A model generated the notes under the pieces. That model was given only the letters and a program-made list of their open reading frames with translations, was not told the DNA's origin and searched no databases. This document shows, in pieces, positions 11,206 to 24,349 of a DNA stretch of 64,000 nt; within the stretch, counting starts at the first letter, position 1; every line of letters starts with the position of its first letter. The DNA comes from Oidiodendron maius Zn (taxonomy: Eukaryota > Ascomycota > Leotiomycetes > Myxotrichaceae). Where the stretch lies: positions 1 to 64,000 of the forward strand of contig KN832903.1 in assembly GCA_000827325.1 (NCBI GenBank), read 5' to 3'. The position numbers were made by a program, and so were the translations under genes.

Positions 11206-11315
11206 ACCTGCGCATTAACCTGAACCTCTGCTCAAGAATTATTATTATCTTTAATATATTCTTAACTTATCTTTTATTAAGATCTGTTGAGCAGAGGACA
11301 GGTTAATGCACAGGT
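11206..11315. repeat. Inverted repeat, 29-30 bp arms with 51-bp AT-rich spacer
   Basis: The left arm is 11,206-11,235 (starting ACCTGCGCATTAACCTG) and the right arm 11,287-11,315 (its reverse complement starting ACCTGTGCATTAACCTG). The arms differ at only two or three positions. The spacer is almost pure A/T. This could fold as a long hairpin, or be a small inverted-repeat element or the scar of one. Confidence 0.65.
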
Positions 11316-11947
11316 CGTGTGGCCCTCGAATATCTGCACTCCAATATACTTGTACTCTAGGCTTCCTTTGGATCTGAGGATAAATGCAATTTTCAATGTT
11401 TCTCGAACAATGCTCTCCTCTCAAGACAGACAAGTTCTGAACAATATGATTGAAAGGGCGTCTGTCTAATTACTAGTTAGTTATAGAGTGAGAACCGCTT
11501 TGCATTTTGTTAAACGCACGTATATTTGGATTTTATTATCCCAAGGACAAGTTAATTAGACTCCTATAAACAATAGATAGATAGATTACGGTAACGTGAA
11601 CCTCTGAGGACAATATTGCTTGCATACATTCCAACGTCTTGCCCATCCACCCAAGAGCCTCAAACCAGTGTAGTAGATAAGCTTACAGAAACCGGTAAGC
11701 TTCCTCGCTATTCTGAACTTCAGAACCACTATTATGTAGATGCTGAACCCAGTAAAGGCATTCACATTGTGTGGTGCCTAAGTATATTTGCTATATGAGA
11801 CCAGTAGAGAGCATCCTAACACGTAAAGAGGTTTCTCCTATCACTGATAAATGTTGTTCGTACCACAATTAAGCTGGTGCCTAATGGAGTTGGTCAACAT
11901 CCACGATACCTCTACTAAATACTTTTGCTGAATACCTCCTCAACAGC
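11316..11947. other. Intergenic, no gene recognised
   Basis: Only frames of about 60 codons exist here, including an overlapping antisense pair (11,251-11,469), with no features of real genes. It is the 3' flank of the permease. Confidence 0.4.
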
Positions 11948-14418
11948 TCATTGCATCCATACCCATACCCAAGCAAAGAATGCGTAAATATTTTGTTTCG
12001 TGAATCCACTGTTAGGAAGCTTAAGCCTCCCCTTTCTTACCTCGCTCGCGGCCTGGATCACGTTGCACAGATCATTGCTACGCTCTAGTCCCCACTCCGA
12101 GATTTGGAACCGATGCTTCCGGATTTTGTAGCCTAAGATCAATAAAAATAACATCAATAGCTGCGTAGGTATGAGTTAGCATTGCGTTAGAATATCGATA
12201 GGATGTGGTGTTATATAGAACGAAAATTGTACCCCAACGTAGGACTCTAAGAAATGTAGCACATGGAATGACTTCTGGAGTATTAGTCCGACCCCATTAA
12301 AAGCGGCGATTATTGCACATGCAATCATGCCGTACAGAGCTTTGAGCCATTGTCCATGAGATTTATATGGATATCGTGGGTGGTCGCGATCGTACATGGC
12401 GGCTTGAGCTTCAGAGATATTACGACATAGCTTAGCTTCCTTGAGCCTGTATTAGAATATCAGTATGAATCCTTAACTAATGATTGAAGACTAGATTAGA
12501 CCAAAAATAGGTGATATACGTCTTAAAGAAGCATAGGTAGGTGGCGCAAATAACGACGTAGACAGTGAGTAGCGAAATAGTCATGACCGGCAGGTAGTAA
12601 TAGAATACCTATATTTAAACGATTAGTTCGGTTATAACGTGGGGTTTGGCCCAAAAGTTAAATGCCCACTTACCAGTATAGTATGAGAGAGACTCATATA
12701 GCTTATTATTGCTACCATACCCATTACTGATACTACCGCCCGGACTGGTACGCCTCTCCTGCATGTTTGTAGTCTCTTTGCAATCCATTTGGGGCCAGTT
12801 TGGCCATGCAAAGCTAGTGTATGTAAGACTCTTGATGCCAAGTACACATAATTGATTGCAGAAGTTAACTGGCAGAAGAGAAAGGCAGCATTGAAGAAGT
12901 GCGCTAAGTTTGGGAGACCAGCCTCTACCACTGCGATAATGAAGATTGACCGAGACCCAGGCGACTGTGCGTGACCATTAATAAATGGGTGGTCCCTAGG
13001 AACAACAAGAGAAGCCGTAAGCATTGAAAAAGAATATAGAGTAACAATTCGTATGCTAGTTTTTCTTGATCCCATCTTCATACTCTCAGCGTCAGCCAAC
13101 GCCTTACTCTCTGCCGCAGTTGCAGCGATCACGTCCATTCCGGTGTAGGTGGACATCGCAATAACACATGTGGTCCTACAGAGACATTAGATATATAGCA
13201 AGCATCTGTTAGAGATATCCATATACCACATGTTTAAAAAGGTTCCAGCTGTGCCGTTAATATACCGTTGAAAGCGCCCATCCTCACCCGTGACTGAATA
13301 GACTTGGTTGAAGAACGTGTAAGGCTGGTCCCAATCTAATGTCACCCCAGTCCGATGAGAATTTTGAAACCACGCTAATATAGGGAGTTGAGTCTTACAC
13401 TTTCGTCCTGGAGCTTGTTTATAATATGCGTCTGCCCTTGCTGAGCTCCAATTGTTAGTTGTGAGGGATATCAGGTTATAAGTTCTTACGTTTCATAACA
13501 TCCAGAGTAAGCATTAATAAGATAAGCATAGTAACAAACGTTAATTTAAAGCACCCCACAAGGTATTCGAATTGCCCATAAACCTATTGTGGATTGTGAG
13601 CGAGAATAGTGAGCGGGCAGGTGTTGAATAGTACCTTAACCGGAAGCATATTGATACTGATGACAAGGAACAGAAATATTGATATCCATATCGCACTATT
13701 TAGGTATTCCCCCATGTTCCAATTCAAGTTAGTCTTGCCATCGTCATACCGAAATTCAACGGTCTTTGAGGTATTGATTATTTGGCCCGCTGCTCCAACA
13801 ACCCAGACAAGCCAATACATCCATCCAACAGCAAACCCTACGCCACGATCTAGGAAACGGCGAGGGAATTCCATGATCGGAGCATTAACAGGCATTAATG
13901 CCGTCATTTCACAGAGACTCGAGATAATGGATGACATGACTGTACCTGTCAAAACATAGCATAGAACTGCACCACCAGGTCCTGCAACAGCTAGTGAAGT
14001 GCCAGTTGCAAAGAAGAGTCCTATGCAGTCTTAGAAGAGTCCGCAGTATCCAGCACAGTGTCTGAATACCTACCATCTGCAATTGTTGCATTGAGTGCAA
14101 TCATCTACTTTTATCAGACTGCTCTCCCGCTTGAATCTTGAAGATTGGGACTCTTTACACTAATTTGTCTCTCGTTCAACTCTCTCCTAGACGCAAGTTA
14201 GGGAAATTATGACAGACCAGGATCAAATAGATTTAAGCATACCACAGTCTTACGCCTCTACGCTCTTTCGCATCATCAATACCCAAAGGCTCATTGAGCG
14301 TTGGAGTAGTGGCATATTCAATATCAGGTATGAGAGGAGGACGACATGATTCCCCAAGTGACTCGTTGATATGAATGGCAACTACCTCTGGCTTCTCGTA
14401 ATCCATGGAGGATGTCAA
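11948..14418 (-). CDS. Amino-acid permease (YAT/APC family), multi-exon
   Basis: This is a proton-coupled plasma-membrane amino-acid importer of the yeast amino-acid transporter type. Exon 1 (14,418 down to about 14,240, alternative ATG at 14,406) codes a soluble N-terminus. Downstream exons read GLFFATGTSLAVAGPGGA (first membrane segments, about 13,940-14,030), SSLCEMTALMPVNAPIMEFPRRFLDRGVGFAVGWMYW split over two family blocks (the usual L.EM....P..G.F......VDPA.GFA.GWNYW), INMLPVKV, YTGMDVIAATAAES, and late SRSIFIIAVV and FCQLTSAINYVYLASRVLHTLA. The last exons give the two final helices and a cytosolic tail ending at 11,948. Introns have good signals, for example a GTATGC donor near 14,240. 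I count about eight exons; exact junctions in 13,160-13,580 and 12,400-12,630 were not solved. It looks intact. No link to the cluster downstream is evident. Confidence 0.75.
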
Positions 14419-15150
14419 TTTTTCTTGGACACACTTACTCCGAAAGCAGAAGAGCAGTGAGCAGCAATCGAGCCTGGATTAGAGATGAACTAAAAGTACG
14501 CTGTTGCATAGTCATGGCATACAAATTCATGTAGTGAAGGGTGAGAGAAGTTAACCCTAACCAATATTTTAACTCGAGTACCTGCCTAGGTCCACCCTCA
14601 GTCGCATCGGCCCGGCTAAGAATTTGGAGGACATGGCGAAAATTGGATCGCAAATCGGTAGGAGCGGATTGTACACGGGTGGAGCTGACGATTAGCTGCA
14701 GGTCATCGGAAGCAACATCACCACAGCAATGTGATTGGGGTGTCAAAGGCTGCTAGCTACCACCAAAACATGGTATTGACCAATGTCTGGCCAGCTTTAC
14801 TATCTTAGAGACGCCGCGTTTTCTCAAGCCCCTTTGATTCTCTGCACAGGATACCTGGAGGAACTATTTTTGGGTCTGAGGCTAATGAGAACCGAGTCGT
14901 CCATTGGCATGCGAAGATGAGATACTGCAGTGGAGTTTGGTTGGCCCACTCTTCCGTGAGCTTCCGTGAGCTTCCTCGCCAGCGTCACATGTATCCCCTC
15001 GTCTGTCGCAAAAATCCGCAACTAGCAGGCGTATATTCGCCTAGTTAGAGCTGAGATTACGACACAGCCTCATTGACCTTTGCATAGCATTATTTGAATG
15101 ATACATGCTCCAACACTCACCCTCAGCGCATAAGGCTATATCACAAAATA
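14419..15150. other. Intergenic between permease and transposon nest
   Basis: Frames of 60-100 codons exist (14,435-14,746, 14,824-15,021) but none carries a recognisable motif, and the largest overlaps an antisense frame. An 11-base direct repeat, GAGCTTCCGTG, lies near 14,956-14,977. Otherwise I see nothing. Confidence 0.4.
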
Positions 15151-15199
15151 TGCACCCTCCTCTTGATCGCTTTGGCCTAGCCTTTGATATCGCACCCTT

Positions 15200-16413
15200 A
15201 TTTAATACTCTCTGGCGCTATATTTTATATAAACACCATCTACAATTATCAGCCCTTGGACGCCTAATCCAGTAGTGTATATACTGAAATTCAGGACTAA
15301 ATAGTCGCTTGCCCCCTAGATTAGACCGAAGATACTGGAGCTCTGCCTGTGTAGAGTATTCAAGTAACTATTAGTTAATTAAACCCTGAATTCAAGGTAG
15401 CTAAGGGGCTTCCCCCCTAATTGAACCTGATATAATTGATATAGCCTATATGCATTAATGGAGGCCACATTAGTTAACTAGTAGAATAAGGGCCACCAGA
15501 CTTTCTAGGTTATTCGGTGTGTCTTATACGACTCCTACAGCTGGTTTGCGATATCAATACCTCCTATATATTGATTATAATCATCAATAAAGCAGGGTAT
15601 TTCAAGCTTCTTAATTGATTCGTCACCAAAAACTAGTCGTACAATCCGTCCGTTAGTCGAGGTCTTTGCTGGACGCCTCCTGTCCTTTATACAGAAGTCC
15701 TCTGTATTATAAACTGTATAAACATTGCTTAGGGCTAGTACAAAATTATTTTCCTGCCAAGCTAAACAGAGTATATTATCTTTTCCGCCCTCAGCAATAA
15801 TCGTCAGGTTCGCCGCATCAGTCCGCAGCGCTGTGGCATTATGCCCCGCCTGACTTAGTGCCCCTAGTCGCGCTCTGAATGTCTTAAGGATATTCGTGCT
15901 TCTTCCTGGCAGGAGAAGGTAACTTCCCAGCTGCCACCAGTAAGGAGGATAAACATACTACTAGAGTCATTGTAGGTATAGCTATAGGCGTCTGGATACA
16001 TGAGTTTCGCCTTATTGCTATATAAACTAGGCTTGCAGGACTTAGGGTTGTTGTAGGACCCGGTATAGCAGTTAGAGGAAGTCCTGGTCTTGGTATATAC
16101 TAAGAGGCAAGGGTCAAATACAGGTCTAATAATATTATCGACTGGATAAGGGAAGACGCTATAGCCAGACCTAAAAGGCAGGGTTAATTAGAAATCCTAT
16201 AGATACCAGGAAGATATATAAGTAGAACTTATAGTGTTTTTGTATAGGATAGGATAAGAGGAGTTAAAAGCATTTCCTAGCGTTCCTGATAACGCGGGAG
16301 GTAATAGCAGGCTGGTAGTAGTAATACAGGCTAGGCTTATAAGATTTAGTAGGATGTCTTATAAACTGATATTCAGGCTAGGGATATAGGTAATACTAAA
16401 GGGGAGATTATAA
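15200..16413 (-). mobile_element. piggyBac-like DNA transposon relic (DDE_Tnp_1_7)
   Basis: Read on the minus strand from about 15,930 to 15,370, the sequence gives NATALRTDAANLTIIAEGG, then LCLAWQENNFVLALSNVYTV, then RRPAKTSTNGRIVRLVFGD, then IPCFIDDYNQYIGGIDIANQ and QESYDTHR, with INAYRLYQ after that. This is the order of the fungal piggyBac-type transposase domain: the lone DN-rich strand, the RPAKTSTNARIV segment, and the DYN.YMGGVD.ANQ motif with its catalytic Asp. The upstream half (16,413-15,950) is more decayed. The Ty1/copia element is inserted immediately at its upstream side (target duplication at 16,414). Terminal repeats were not identified. Confidence 0.6.
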
Positions 16414-16418
16414 CTATT

Positions 16419-16596
16419 TGTTTGTATCACTCCAGTGATACTACATATACAATATAGGGTCAAAAAGGTTGGTTGAATTAGTTGTTATTGTTCTAAAGGT
16501 AAGGCTACTGCCTTGCTATTAATATATTCGCTTTCCCGGTATATTGTTCACCTATTCCATATAAGTTGACCCGATCCGATTCGCCTTGGTTATACA
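16419..16596 (-). repeat. 3' LTR of the Ty1/copia element
   Basis: The 178-bp repeat begins TGTTTGTATCACTCC and ends GGTTATACA on the plus strand. It is paired with 24,350-24,527 and flanked by the CTATT target duplication. Confidence 0.85.
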
Positions 16597-17837
16597 CTGG
16601 CAACTCTTTGTGAATAGCTTCATTCTTTGACTCTTTCCACCTATTCAGTAGCCTGTATATTGATCATATTGGTATCGATTAGGTCCTTTAGTACAGAGCA
16701 GGGCCTTGACTTTATTATAGCGTTAGCTAGATTGTTATTGCCTTCAATCTACCTAACCTTAGTGATCTCCCTTCTCTTATATGATTGTTGAAGATACATC
16801 AAATCCACTATTAGCCTCTTCTCTTGTATGGTTCCTAGCTTGACTAGGCAGTCGTATAAGGACTTCGAATCAGTGTAAAGGATAAGGGGAAGTCGAATCT
16901 GCAATATAGCTTCAATAGTTGATTTGATTACTGCCCCTGCATCAAATCTATAGGCTATCGTATATAACTCAGAAGCTAGGACACTATATATAACTCTCTT
17001 GCACTTGATTAATAACTAATAAAGTATATTAGCCCTGTTATTCTTGTTAGAGAGGACTATAACGAAGCTGATCTATAATAAGAGGTCCTGGTTATTAGCA
17101 AATGAAGCGTCTATAAAGACTATCAACTTTATAGACTGAATATCGAGTCATATAAAGCATAGTCCCCTTATAGGGTTATCAAGCTGCTACTAGAGTCTCT
17201 TGTTTAGTTGCTTTATATGCTCCTCCTTCAGGTTGATTACTTGTACAGCAAAGGAGAGATCAAATACAGCTTCTGGTTGTAATACAGTTACAATATAAGC
17301 TCCTCTTATATACTATACAACATACTGATCCTTTAGAGTAACTGCCTTGTATATTATACCTCTTGCGTTAGCTAGATCAGTAGTGTATATAGCAACTAGT
17401 TGTAGGTTCTTGTATTGACATTCTTAAGTAAGGACTATTGAGTCACCTTCTAGTTTGATATTACTACTATTAAACTTGATTGGATTAGATTAAGTAAGTT
17501 GCTCTCTCTCTTTTAATAGGAATCTAACTCTCTTAAGTTCGTTAGCTTTATTGATTATAAAGGTATTGTTATAGAGAATAAGGGTATCGTCTATCTAGAT
17601 CCCTATAATCCTGAAGCCTGAGTTGTTGTTACTAGCTATATATAGAAGACAAGGGTTATATATTAATTAATTTATATATAGCTTCTGAATATAGTAAGAG
17701 TGGTATATATTGAACTAGTAGTTACTGGCCTCTGGCACTCTATATAAAGGCTTAACCACCTGCAATATTGATCTATCCTTAAGCCTAAGCTCTGCTAGTG
17801 GTTATATAAAGAAGTCTCGATTAAGTTGAGTCTTGGA

Positions 17838-18248
17838 CTAAGTATAGGCTTGTATGATGTCTTGTAAGTAAAGGGAGTTGTCTAGCAGGGCTGCTGCAAG
17901 TGCTAGTATCAGTCTCTGGCTAACATGTTGAATAGTCGGTAATTGAGTCAAGACCATGCCCTTCTTGGTGTCCTGGTAAGCCTGGACGACTAGTCTAGAC
18001 TTCTTAAAGGCCTTGTTTGTTCCAGGGTTCTTGATCTTGTTAACAAATCGAGAGTTGAAGATCCTAATACTATATGGCATATCCTTAATATCAACTACTT
18101 CGAATATACTGCTCTTAAGTAAACCATTTAGCTCCTTGTAGCGGGAGGCTGTGAAAGGTAGCAGGGCTGAAGTAGGTGGTGATATTGGAGCGTTGTCTTG
18201 GATAAATATCGATATATCAGCAACATTCTGCTTAAACCGGGCTGGCAA
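17838..18248 (-). pseudogene. Ty1/copia reverse-transcriptase fragment
   Basis: The frame includes FEVVDIKDMPYSIRIFNSRF, then VNKIKNPGTNKAFKKSRLVV and LTQLPTIQHVSQRLILALAA, the start of the Ty1/copia reverse-transcriptase domain. It is part of the broken element described separately. Confidence 0.8.
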
Positions 18249-18802
18249 TCGTCTTGCATACTACAGTTGAACCTGCTGCTTGGTTTAAGGGCTTTGAGGG
18301 CTTGTATTAGCCTGTTCTGGATCCGGATCTAGTTCTAACTCTAATTCTGACTGTTCTTGCAAGAATAGTTTGACTACTATAGTCCTGAACTTGATAGGGC
18401 CATATAGTAGCTATACTCTGTATATTTCCCTCTTAATACCTAGCAGTTTGAAAGGTCCAGTCTACTTGCTACTCTACCCTATATTGCCTTCTTGCTAGAC
18501 TAGGATATCTGAATTAAGTAGTATATCATGAATAGTGCTAGTATCTGGTCCGTTATATTGCCCTAAAGCCTCCTTGACCTGTATTTGAGTCCTAATCTTT
18601 ACAACCTCCTCTATTACCTTATATATAGCCGCTATACGTTATATAATCAAGGGTATCAGTGGATCAAGGTCAGTCATTTATAGATAGACTCTAAAGACTA
18701 AGAGGGTTAGGACTAGTCTATTAGGACTAGCTGTATTGTTGATAGCCTTAACTACTATCTGTAAGATAATATCCTTTATAATATCAGGATACTCCTTAGT
18801 GA

Positions 18803-18811
18803 TAATTTAAT
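18803..18811. repeat. MULE target-site duplication, left
   Basis: TAATTTAAT, identical to 21,520-21,528 on the other side of the element. Confidence 0.85.
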
Positions 18812-19031
18812 CGGCAATTTACTAATACCGACCCCGCATTCGTGAAATTATGAAAAACCGACCTCATAACTTAATTAATTACCAGAACCGACCTTTCAGG
18901 GTATTAGAGCACCTGGCTGTAGCATTCTATAATGGTATTCTAGTAACCTTAGTACTTAAAATAGCCCTGCTTTCTAGTATTAATCTAGGTACCCTTATTA
19001 TAGCTATACAGTGAAATAGTGATTAATTCAA

Positions 19032-21179
19032 CTACTCTGAGTCTGATATAACTATAGCAGCTGCCTTTTCGGTACAACGCCGCAGCCTTAATGGATATCG
19101 ACGCCCCTGAACGTCCTGAACGTCCTGCGCCTGGATTAATTGAGCTCCCTGATCCTGAACCTCGTGATCATATATCCACTGCTGCTGCTCAGCCCAGAAT
19201 ATATCGAATTGATCACCCTGATCGAATTGATCACCCTGATCTAGCTGATCAACTTCTATAACTTCAGACATAGTATTAGAACAACCACTCCAATCAGAAA
19301 AAGAGGCTGAATCTGAATCCTCGATTAGCTGATCTTGTACCCTTTGAGCTTGTCTGTGTTCTACAGGTTGATTAGGGCAGATCCTTCGACTATGGCCAGG
19401 TTGACGACATATAGAGCAATGATATACTCTTACTTCTTCCTGGTTAGTTCGGATACGGGCTGTCTTTGGTCATCCACGCTTTGCCTTCTTAATCAGTAGG
19501 CAGAGTAGATTATCCTGACCTAATACTTGAAGTCCTTGAATTGTAATTGGAGGGATTGGATATTTATATATCTGTTGAGAGGTTTCCCACCAATACCGTT
19601 GATCAAAGTAACAGAAAGGATCTCGATTAAGGTATAAAATACACGCAATTGTATAAGAACAAGGTGCATGATAATCTGAATACTTCCTGTATGAACACGT
19701 TCCCTTATATTAATCAGCTATATTAGTTGCAATAGGTGGTAAAGCAACGATATATTAGGCTGCTTGAGATGTAGATACTAAAAAGTGAGTATTAGATAAA
19801 GGAAGGACCCGGAAACTCTATGTAATTTTCTCTCGGTGTTTATATCCCTTATAAGCTGCATTTGAAAGGATTGAGTTTCCAGTAAATAACTATATTTGTC
19901 CTCTTTGATACCAAGTAGTAAGAAACCACTCATATATCCCATTAAGAAGCTAAAGAGGAGGAAGTTCTCGGATCTCTCGCTATACCGAATTAATTGATTC
20001 AACGATATTAGATGTATTATAGCCAAATCAAGGTGCTGGAAAGTAGAGAAATGTAAAGTTATTATATCCAATCAAGGATAAATATACCTCAACTTGTAGG
20101 GAATCCCTCTAAAGAGACTGTATTAAAGAATCAAAGGTTAATTGATCTGCCGTACAAGCGATTTGCCAGAATATAGCCTTATATTGCCTCCCGAACTTCT
20201 TGTGTATATTCTCTGCAATATACTGGCAATATATTGCATGATATATACCAGGAAGCTCAGATTTGACTGTATTTAAGAGGCCTTTATCCCGATCACTTAT
20301 AATAACAGTCTCTGGGTAAAACGTATTATTAAAAGCCTCCTGAAGGTTATTACAAAACCAGGTCTACCAAGTCTCATTCTCACCAGGGACTAGAGCCCAG
20401 GCAAGGGGGAGTATTCGGTCCTCTGTATCAATCCCAACCATAATAAGAAGGGCGAGGTTATATTGAGATCAGGTATATATACCATCAAGTGTATAAAAAG
20501 GTTGTAGGAGGCGCAATCTAAAGTAATTAAGTAGTTAGTATAATAATTAGTATAAAAGAGCCAGAACTAACCTTGATCTAACTGATCCAAGCATAATAAA
20601 CAAGGCTTCAAATCGATTATCTTGCGTCTTCTGAAGCTTAATATATGTTGAATTATCTACTTCTTTAAGACGATTAATCCAATTAGGGATTAGACTAAAG
20701 GCTATGCCCTCATCTCCATTAATCTGATCACGAAGTCGTTCTCTTGCCCTCCAAGCTGGCTGGTATAGCAGGTGGGGTAATTGATGATATAAACCAGCTC
20801 GTTCTCGAATCTCTTTTGGCTTAATATATCGATTAATCTCGATATCACGTTCAAGAAGGGCTATAAGATACCATACAGAGTAACGTTGTTTAAACTTTGT
20901 ATATATTGAAGGCAGACAATCGTATGGAGTATATAATATAACCCCAAAGAAGTGTTTCTTTTGTGCAACTCGAAGCTTAAAGGCACAGGTTGAAAGGAGG
21001 CAGTGTAATTGAAGGCGATGTTTATTATTCTGATCTGTAGGAGCCCAGGATTCGCCACGATCAAGTATCCAGACTTTGGCTGCTTTCTTTGCCTCTGGAA
21101 GAGTTGCCCAAGACTTAGATAAGATATCAGAAGACGTAGGGGGGGTCCATTGATCCTTAGTTGATTCAATTGACTCCAT
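19032..21179 (-). pseudogene. MULE transposase, interrupted
   Basis: The longest piece (20,547-21,179, starting MESIESTKDQWTPPT) covers the N-terminal DNA-binding part. Farther along the minus strand come MVGIDTEDRILPLAWALVPG (about 20,380-20,440, first catalytic Asp), TVIISDRDKGLLNTVKSELPG (about 20,250-20,310, second Asp) and a SWIM-type segment (CSYRK..., APCSYTIAC, about 19,640-19,700). A CCHC zinc knuckle, CSICRQPGHSRRIC, follows near 19,380-19,423, and then an acidic Gln/Asp repeat tail (19,032-19,271, DQLDQGDQFDQGDQF). This domain order matches fungal MULEs. The pieces are separated by stops and frame changes, so no complete protein is encoded. Confidence 0.75.
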
Positions 21180-21183
21180 TGCA

Positions 21184-21297
21184 GTAGTTGAAAAGGTGGT
21201 TAAACAGGTGGTTAAGCAGGTGGTTGTACAGGCAGTTGAGCAGGTGGTTGAGCAGGTAGTTGAAAAGGTGGTTAAACAGGTAGTTGAAAAGGTGGTG
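21184..21297. repeat. 12-bp minisatellite upstream of the MULE transposase
   Basis: About nine tandem 12-bp units on the plus strand, such as GTTGAAAAGGTG, GTTAAACAGGTG and GTTGAGCAGGTG, lie directly upstream of the transposase ATG, inside the element. They could be a subterminal transposase-binding array or an in-frame repeat in an N-terminal extension. Confidence 0.65.
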
Positions 21298-21519
21298 ATA
21301 ATAGTCTAAAAATCGTAAGTAAATAACGCGACGCGTTGTTTATGTAGGGGTACTTAAGTTTATACTAATAGTTAAACCAATTAGAAGGTACCTATTCATT
21401 GTAGAGTGCCACAGCCAGGTGCTCTAATACCCTGAAAGGTCAGTTCTGGTAATTAATTAAGTTATAAGGTCGGTTTTTCATAATTTCACGAATGCAGGGT
21501 CAGTATTAGTAAATTGCCG

Positions 21520-21528
21520 TAATTTAAT
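21520..21528. repeat. MULE target-site duplication, right
   Basis: TAATTTAAT, identical to 18,803-18,811. Confidence 0.85.
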
Positions 21529-24349
21529 ATATATAGTATAGGATTGGATAAGCATATTTAACTAGTCTAACGGACCAATATGCTTCTATCGGGACGCTCT
21601 TAGTTAATATAGCTATAGACTAAGTATATTATTAAAACTCCCTACTAATAAAGTTCTTGCCTATATTATAAGTAATATACTTAAGTAGTCCAATATATAT
21701 ATCAATCTAGTAAAGCCTTAATATATCCTATATATATTTAGCTAATATATCCTTTAGCTATCTGGCTACCTGGAAGTATATAGCTTTATCAATAATATAT
21801 AGGACTAGCTACCTATTAATATATATAATATCGATATATATAAAGCAGTTAAAATCAAGGTCCTGATTATTATATAGTATAAATTTGAATCTGCTAGGTG
21901 ATTTGCTATACTTCTAGTAGTAGGAGCAGAACTTATTCAGTTAATATAGTACCTTCTTGTTGATATCATTATATCTAGAGTATTCTAACACCTTGTATAA
22001 TCTATCTGCTAAAGGGTGGCTAAATCACTAGTATAGCTATTGAAGTTCAGTTATAGTCAGGTAATATAGGTTATATTTAAAGGATTTATATATATATAAA
22101 TATAGAGCCTAAGCCTATAATATAAAGGAGTAGCTGAATTGTCTAATCACTAGAATAGTCTTTATTAGTATAACTAAAAGGTCTTTAAGGTTGTTATAAT
22201 AGACTCCAAGTATATCTATATCCTTAAGATATAATAGAAAGGGTATATCAGTCTTAATAATATAGAATTTAGCTTATCTGACTGGTATATCAACTATAAT
22301 TAATCCAATTAATAGTATTAATCTAATTCCAAACTATATATTGACTGCCCCTACCTTTATAGTATTAATTAAGACACTAGTATTCGACTTCTAGTATACT
22401 AGATATTGACTATAACCTACTATTGACCTCTTTAAGGCTCCAGTATCAATTATAATACTATAGAATATATCAGATATATATTAGCTAGTTGTAGTATATA
22501 TAAATAGATCCAAATTAGTATATATAACATCTTTACCCTTTTGAATAAGAGTATATATAAGTGATTGATTTGCTAGATTAGTTATAATATTAAAGGCTCT
22601 CTATAGTTATAGCGCTCTAAAGGAGGTAATAAAGTATTCTACTGGCTCTAGGTTAGCCTGGTTATTTGATAATATATCAGTAACTATAAGGGCCTTAATA
22701 GCTTTATTAATTGAGTCAAGATTATCCTTATTATTATCTATACCCTTATAGTCTATAATATATTACCTAGTATATCTATTGAAGTATTAGTTATATCTAG
22801 CTTTGAACTTCCTTCTAGACTCTTCTTACTCTTCCTTTAAGTGGTTTGATAACTAGTAGCCTTCCTTATTATATATAAAGCAGTGCTTCTTCTTCTAATC
22901 CTTATTGCTAAATCAAGACTATCCTTTATTATAGAATAATTGAAAGAGATATTATAAATGATATTATTAATCTATAAAGAACTAATTAGTCTTACTACTA
23001 CTATTTAACTTCTCCTAAGTTGTAATTAAGGACTATAAATCATTAATAAGGCCTACTAGAGTATCTGAGAGTCTGAAATATATATATTGATAGGCTAGTA
23101 AATCTTGATATATATTAATAAGCTTATTATAAAGAAACTTGTCTATATATAGGTTAGTATCTAGGCTATATTATAGATACTAAAGCTCCTTGATTAATAG
23201 ATACAGACAGTCTTCAGTTGATTTGCCTATATTCTTCTATATTATAGTCTTTAATATAGTCAAGTTCTACTATCCTAACACTCTATACTTATATTCAAGG
23301 CCTTTAAAGTAATTGTATATAGAGTTATAGATCTAGTTAAAGGAGAGGTTATATATCTAAATAGCCTCTTTAATACTTATATAGTAATAATCAAGTACTA
23401 GGCTTTATAGCATTATTAGATAGGCCTTAGCCTTGATATTATCTAGTATATCAACTCTGCTATAGAGGTTATAGAAGATAACTAGCTTATAGTCAAAGTT
23501 ATCGTTTTTACTATTATATCTACTCTTATCTATATATATCTTTACTAGGTTTGTAAGTTCCTTACTAAATGACTATTCCCTACTAGTTAACTGCTTTGGT
23601 TCCTTACTAACTAACTGTATATATTAGTAAGGATCTAGAAAATTAGAGGGATCTAGAGGATCTAGTGGATCTAGTACTATAGTTCTAGTATATATAGAGC
23701 TAGCTATATTATTCTATCTAAGTATATAGTTGATTTAGGCTAAGTTGAATTGTTCTATAGTCCTGATATACTCCTTAATCTCTTATATTGTCTATTTAGC
23801 TAGCTCCTCTTCCTATAATATATTGTATAGAGACTTAGTAACTGTCTTATATCTATCCTTTCTTATCTATATACTATTTATCTATAGTAATATATAGAGT
23901 TTTCGAATACCTGGTTAGTTATAGTCCTTAAAAGTGGCTATAGAGAAGCCTTTAAAGTCTTCCTAGTATAGCTCCTATAACTTATTATCCTAGAAGTTAT
24001 AATAGATATATTCAGTAATCTTGAATATAATATAGTTATTAATATCCTTACTAGTAGCCTCTATACTGATTCCCTTTAGCTATCTCTCTCTCCCTACCTT
24101 TATCTCCTTTATCTCACTTATTCTTAATGTCTTTTATATAATAGATATAAATCAAGGGCCTTTATATATTGAAAGGGGTTGATCCTTTAGATAACTAGTC
24201 AAATCAAGGGCCTTTGTAATAAAAGGGATTGATATTAACTGATATCCTTTAGCAAGTAATGTCTAGCAGAAGCCTCCTAGGATAGGACTGTTAGATATTA
24301 CTTCTCTTTAAAGTAATACAAGCTCCTGATCTATAATATTACTGATCAG

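Larger units (their letters stand above)
18812..21519 (-). mobile_element. Mutator-like element (MULE) with 123-bp TIRs
   Basis: This is a 2,708-bp DNA transposon. Terminal inverted repeats are 18,812-18,934 and 21,397-21,519, starting CGGCAATTTACTAATAC, with about eight transitions between them. A perfect 9-bp target duplication, TAATTTAAT (18,803-18,811 and 21,520-21,528), is the length typical of MULEs. The transposase lies on the minus strand, and the element sits inside the Ty1/copia copy. It is less AT-rich than its host element, so it arrived later or escaped most RIP. The transposase is interrupted by stop codons, so the copy is unlikely to be autonomous. Confidence 0.88.
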
